Below are positions 46,713 through 50,074 of a stretch of DNA of 50,074 nucleotides, one piece after another; position 1 is the first letter of the stretch, and each line of letters starts with the position of its first letter. A program made the translations under genes and the position numbers. Location of the stretch: NCBI GenBank assembly GCA_000226015.1, contig JH152977.1, positions 92,423 to 142,496 on the forward strand. The letters are read 5' to 3'. This DNA comes from Mnemiopsis leidyi (lineage: Eukaryota; Ctenophora; Tentaculata; Lobata; Bolinopsidae). The notes beneath the pieces were generated by a model. That model was not told where the DNA came from. It did no database searches and saw nothing but the letters and a program-made list of their open reading frames with translations.

Positions 46713-48471
46713 AATCCACATTTCACTGTTCTGGTCAGGAGATATATTGTTTAAGCTCTGTTTGGGTAAATCAAGTCGTGTTAATGGAGGAAGAGAATTT
46801 GGTCCAAAAAAACTAAATCAAAATCGTTGTTTATATCTCCTGCCAGACAAAATCAGCCCTTGAAATATTTTTTCATTCCCACTCAGAAACAAAAACATTA
46901 AGTGTGTTAAATGTTTTAGTATATTTAAACCAAAGAGATCGCCGTGTGAATAGAATAGAAGCTGCAACGCCAGATACAATTTCGTAACACTTTGAAAAGG
47001 GAAATATTTTGATGATTAAACTTTTATTTGGCAACATGATTCCAGCATTTCGTATTACAGCATGGCGACACGGTCTTTGAAATGTAAAAACATAAAAGCG
47101 TTAAGTTTTGTTGAATAACCTAGTGCTTTTAGAAAGCTGATAGTTTAACTATTTGGTCGTTTTCGTTTTGCCTTAGAATCTGTACCATATCTTTTTTCAA
47201 TAGTGAAACTATTTGATGATTAAGGTTTTTAGTGTTTTAACCTTATATTTGAAAGATAGATAAGCTTGAGTTGCCTTTCTGTGAGAATTTTTAGCTTTTT
47301 GACGTTATATCAGCAATAAAATTTAAGATTTTTAATTTTTGTTTAGCAACAGAACGTGATACCATGAAATGGGACTGATTGATTTACGTTCTTGAATCTT
47401 TGCGTATTTTCTAAATATCTCTGCCATTCACTAATCCCATTTTGTGAGTAACTCTGTAAATTGTAATTAGTTGGTTTATCAAAGTTATAAAAGATAGTCT
47501 CTTTTCTTGTTAGGGATCTGATTTAACACAAAAACTTCTTACAAGCTACAGAAAATATTTACATACCGGTTAACAACTTTAAAATACATTTACGTTCGAC
47601 TACAGTCTATCAAGTAAAAATATCACATTAACGTATGACAAAAAAGATAAAATTTCTAAGCTTCCAATCGACAACCTATTTACAAATAAGTCCGATATCA
47701 ATCAAAAGAAAGAATTGTGCAATGTGCAGCTTTCAGCTAACACAAACATAGACTTCGGAAGTGGGTTTGGCGGTTTTAACTAACATGACCTGACACAAGC
47801 CTTGTTGTTGTATTCAATAATTTTATTTAAGTTTAACATCGCAACCTCTCATTATAACAGAATTCAAGTCTGTAATTCACAATTGAAAACACTGTTTTAA
47901 ATTTACCTGGTCACAGTAAAACCAAACCAATTCGTAAAAGGAAAATAAAAAGTCCAAAGATAAATTTAAAAGTGCTGAAAGCAAAATAAAAATATACTTA
48001 AGCTAATTCTTAAACTAGATACATTAGATACTACAAACTATATTTTAACTGTTATTATGTTATGATTGCCGTCGCCATAAAGCTTTAAGCAATACAGTAA
48101 CAAAACAAGTATTGTCTGACACATGCGTATTGTTCTAGACAGGTTGACTAGCTCCTGAGCCGTAAAATTTCATTGCGTTTGGAGTAAAGTAGAGCCGTCA
48201 GTATTGGAACCATTCTTTTTGTTCCATCTGTTAATTATTTGTTGTTAGTTGAAGTATTATTGTATGAGATATTTCAAGTAAATTAGGATAACATAGTGAT
48301 AGTGATATAACTACCAACAATAGATATCGATGCTTATACGTGATAAAGAAAGCCCCACGACCCTTATCAAAATTACTTTGTCCATGATTCAAGGGACGGA
48401 TAACAGAACAATTCTAAAAAGCATTAAATTGATTTCAGAGTTAGACTACTTAAAACAATGAATAGACTTAC
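46713..48471. other. SLCO 3' flank and the region between convergent genes
   Basis: AT-rich 3' untranslated or intergenic DNA. On the minus strand a weak acceptor at about 48157 would join the last gene's exon to a short frame ending in a stop, giving a possible terminal exon, but the evidence is thin. Confidence 0.45.
47315..47320 (+). terminator. candidate polyadenylation signal of the SLCO gene
   Basis: AATAAA lies about 600 nt after the SLCO stop and is the clearest hexamer on this strand in the flank. Confidence 0.4.
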
Positions 48472-49759
48472 CATCATTCTTCTGTGTCAAGAGATGGCGT
48501 AAGATAGAAAAGACTTCGCCTCTTTTCAACTGAAATGGGCCATACAGCAGCTGAAATGTTAAACTTAAAGTACGTTAACCACTACGTAAGTCAAAGTGTC
48601 AAAAGTTGAATGAAACGTAGAAAATGTAAGTTTAAATAGATAAAACGTATCGTTTAAAAACGTATCGTCGCCATTAAGTTTAACAAACATACAAAATCTG
48701 TAGATTCGATCTGCGGGACACAAACATAGACCATATAAAAACACTGAATATACATAGTACATACATACATAGTACATACATACATAGTACATACATACAT
48801 AGTACATACCATAGCAAAGGCAGTTCCCAGACAATGGATGGTTGCGACAAGGCAGGGTGACAGTGTATCTAGAGCGTTTGCCAGTCTTTCCAAATATTTC
48901 GGAGTTGTTTCCCCTTCGTCTCGCACTCTGATATCGCATTTTCGTAGCAAAGCCTCCACTTCGAGTTCACTCAGTACTGGTTTGGAGATCGAAGTAAACC
49001 ATGCTCGCAGGAGGCATCCACGTTGGAATGGAGAGAGAGTGCTTGTCTGAAATGGAAAACAGAGTAGAGACAAAGCGTAGCAACTATAAATTTTGATTTC
49101 TCTTCACAATATCTCGAAAAAAAGGCATGTGACATCAAAATATGATATTTTATCAAAGTCGCAATAAAAGGCGTACCGACTCCCAAATTCCGACATTTAT
49201 TTGGGAAATGACCATCTCCAAGTCTGATTCCCCGTCTCTCTTCTCTAAGTTCTTCCCGGACACACCTTCTAAAAACTCTTTGATAGAGGAGAGAGTTTCG
49301 TCCGAGATGTTGTGAAGTTCAAGAATACTCGTCGTTTCTCCCTGGTATGAGAGAAAAGGTGGTTAAAAAGCGAAAATCGCAAAAATTTTAGTTGAAATAA
49401 TTAGTCGTAGATTTCCGGTTGCATATTTTTAAATCCCTAACTCTGATCTTGATTAAAGACATACCTGGTGTGGCAATGACATGGCTTTCTTAGAAACTTA
49501 GATGATAAAAAGGACGATAATTAATGTTGTGAAAATCACTGTGTTGTTACAACAAGAAGAAATCGCATTCAATCTTAGATCCTCCTTTTCCTCATCAACA
49601 AAGACAGACCTCGGCCGACATGAGCTCGTTCTCGGGGAGGGTGAGGGAGTCAGTAAACCCTGGTGTGTGTGAGGAAGTGTCGTCAGGGGAGAGTGGCTCT
49701 ACACCTGCTTCTCCAGTAAAGGAGGATCTCGGACTCAGGTTGAGACGGTGTGATAACAT
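48472..49759 (-). CDS. unrecognised five-exon gene, probably partial at the 3' end
   Basis: Minus-strand exons: 49759-49610 (50 codons), 49488-49465 (8), 49341-49177 (55), 49046-48810 (79), 48550-48472 (26 plus one base). All junctions are GT-AG, and the first four introns are phase 0. They give about 218 residues: a Ser/Thr/Pro-rich start (MLSHRLNLSPRSS, LSPDDTSSHTPGF), an acidic middle with amphipathic helices (ISDETLSSIKEFLEGVSG, VISQINVGIWES), then FQRGCLLRAWF, LERLANALDTLSPCLVATIH and LLYGPFQLKRGEVFSILRHL. No signal peptide or clear membrane span. I do not recognise the family. If the last donor is not used, the frame stops 14 codons later (about 48440), which would make the gene complete at roughly 230 residues. 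The fourth exon's donor is part of a 15-nt tandem repeat. Confidence 0.7.
48751..48809 (-). repeat. 15-nt tandem repeat of a splice donor, four copies
   Basis: On the minus strand GTATGTACTATGTAT repeats from the exon end. GTATGTACT donors start at 48809, 48794, 48779 and 48764, exactly 15 nt apart. Reading through a unit adds the five residues VCTMY in frame without a stop. Confidence 0.92.
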
Positions 49760-49864
49760 GTTTATCTTGAGATCCTGAGGGCGCAATGTGCTTCACTCTC
49801 ACGATACTAGATAATAATGACACATAATAATGACAATTACAATAATAATGACACATAATAATAA

Positions 49865-50010
49865 GGGGTCGTTCACATATGACGTCAGCAAATTTTCGGT
49901 AATTTTTACCCCCTCCCCCCTTCCGTCATCATTCATCATCATGACAAAACCCCCCCTAAATGTCAGAGGTAAATTAACATAATGACATCATCACAGTCAG
50001 AACCCCCCCC
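49865..50010. mobile_element. MITE-like element, CATATGACGTCA family, near the window end
   Basis: It starts GGGGTCGTTCACATATGACG and contains a C-rich core with CCTTCCGTCATCATT, resembling the core at 10001-10110. The right end (about 50010, a C run after ATGACATCATCACAGTCAG) is only weakly complementary to the left. The boundaries are approximate. It lies about 100 bp upstream of the last gene's start. Confidence 0.45.
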
Positions 50011-50074
50011 CTACTTCATGCCAAAAAACTTGATTTTGGTCTTTTAATTTGCAGTCATTTTTGAAATTTTTATA

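Overview
The window is nuclear DNA from an invertebrate metazoan. It is AT-rich and holds spliced protein genes with GT-AG introns, AATAAA polyadenylation signals, tRNA-derived SINEs, decayed non-LTR and Penelope-like retrotransposons, small terminal-inverted-repeat elements, minisatellites and two assembly gaps (20580-20830, 33181-33788). There is no operon structure, CRISPR array or bacterial gene. I cannot fix the phylum from sequence alone.

Six protein genes can be supported, most only by joining exons by hand. (1) 3137-9647 (+): a 13-exon SLC6 sodium/chloride-dependent transporter of the amino-acid type. (2) 11113-12607 (-): a four-exon, 140-residue protein of the TMEM216/TMEM80 ciliary transition-zone family. 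(3) 13799-14308 (-): TMEM203, in a single exon. (4) 15730-16914 (-): casein kinase 2 catalytic subunit alpha, with nearly the whole protein in one 991-nt exon. (5) 25922-46712 (+): an SLCO/OATP organic anion transporter in ten exons with a Kazal domain. Its first exon carries an apparent one-base insertion in a T homopolymer. (6) 48472-49759 (-): a five-exon gene, probably incomplete at its 3' end, that I do not recognise.

Layout: 0-3.1 kb is the 5' flank. The SLC6 gene (3.1-9.7 kb) has introns holding two copies of one SINE, one copy of a tRNA-Gly-like SINE, a 59-bp perfect palindrome and a 544-bp TIR element. Three compact minus-strand genes fill 11.1-16.9 kb. A transposon graveyard (Penelope-like and LINE fragments on both strands) fills 18-24.3 kb. 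The SLCO gene covers 25.9-46.7 kb; its large introns hold MITEs, minisatellites and clusters of CACGTG. The unrecognised minus-strand gene closes the window, next to another MITE-like element. The genes do not form one pathway: two are plasma-membrane transporters, two are small membrane proteins (cilium and ER) and one is a housekeeping kinase.

The most unusual signal is that short tandem repeats have grown over splice sites in at least four introns: a 58-bp acceptor unit repeated five times and a 44-46-bp donor unit in SLCO, a 15-nt donor unit in the last gene, and a 14-16-nt unit at the donor of the TMEM216/80 gene. In the last gene all four repeated donors lie exactly 15 nt apart and preserve the reading frame.
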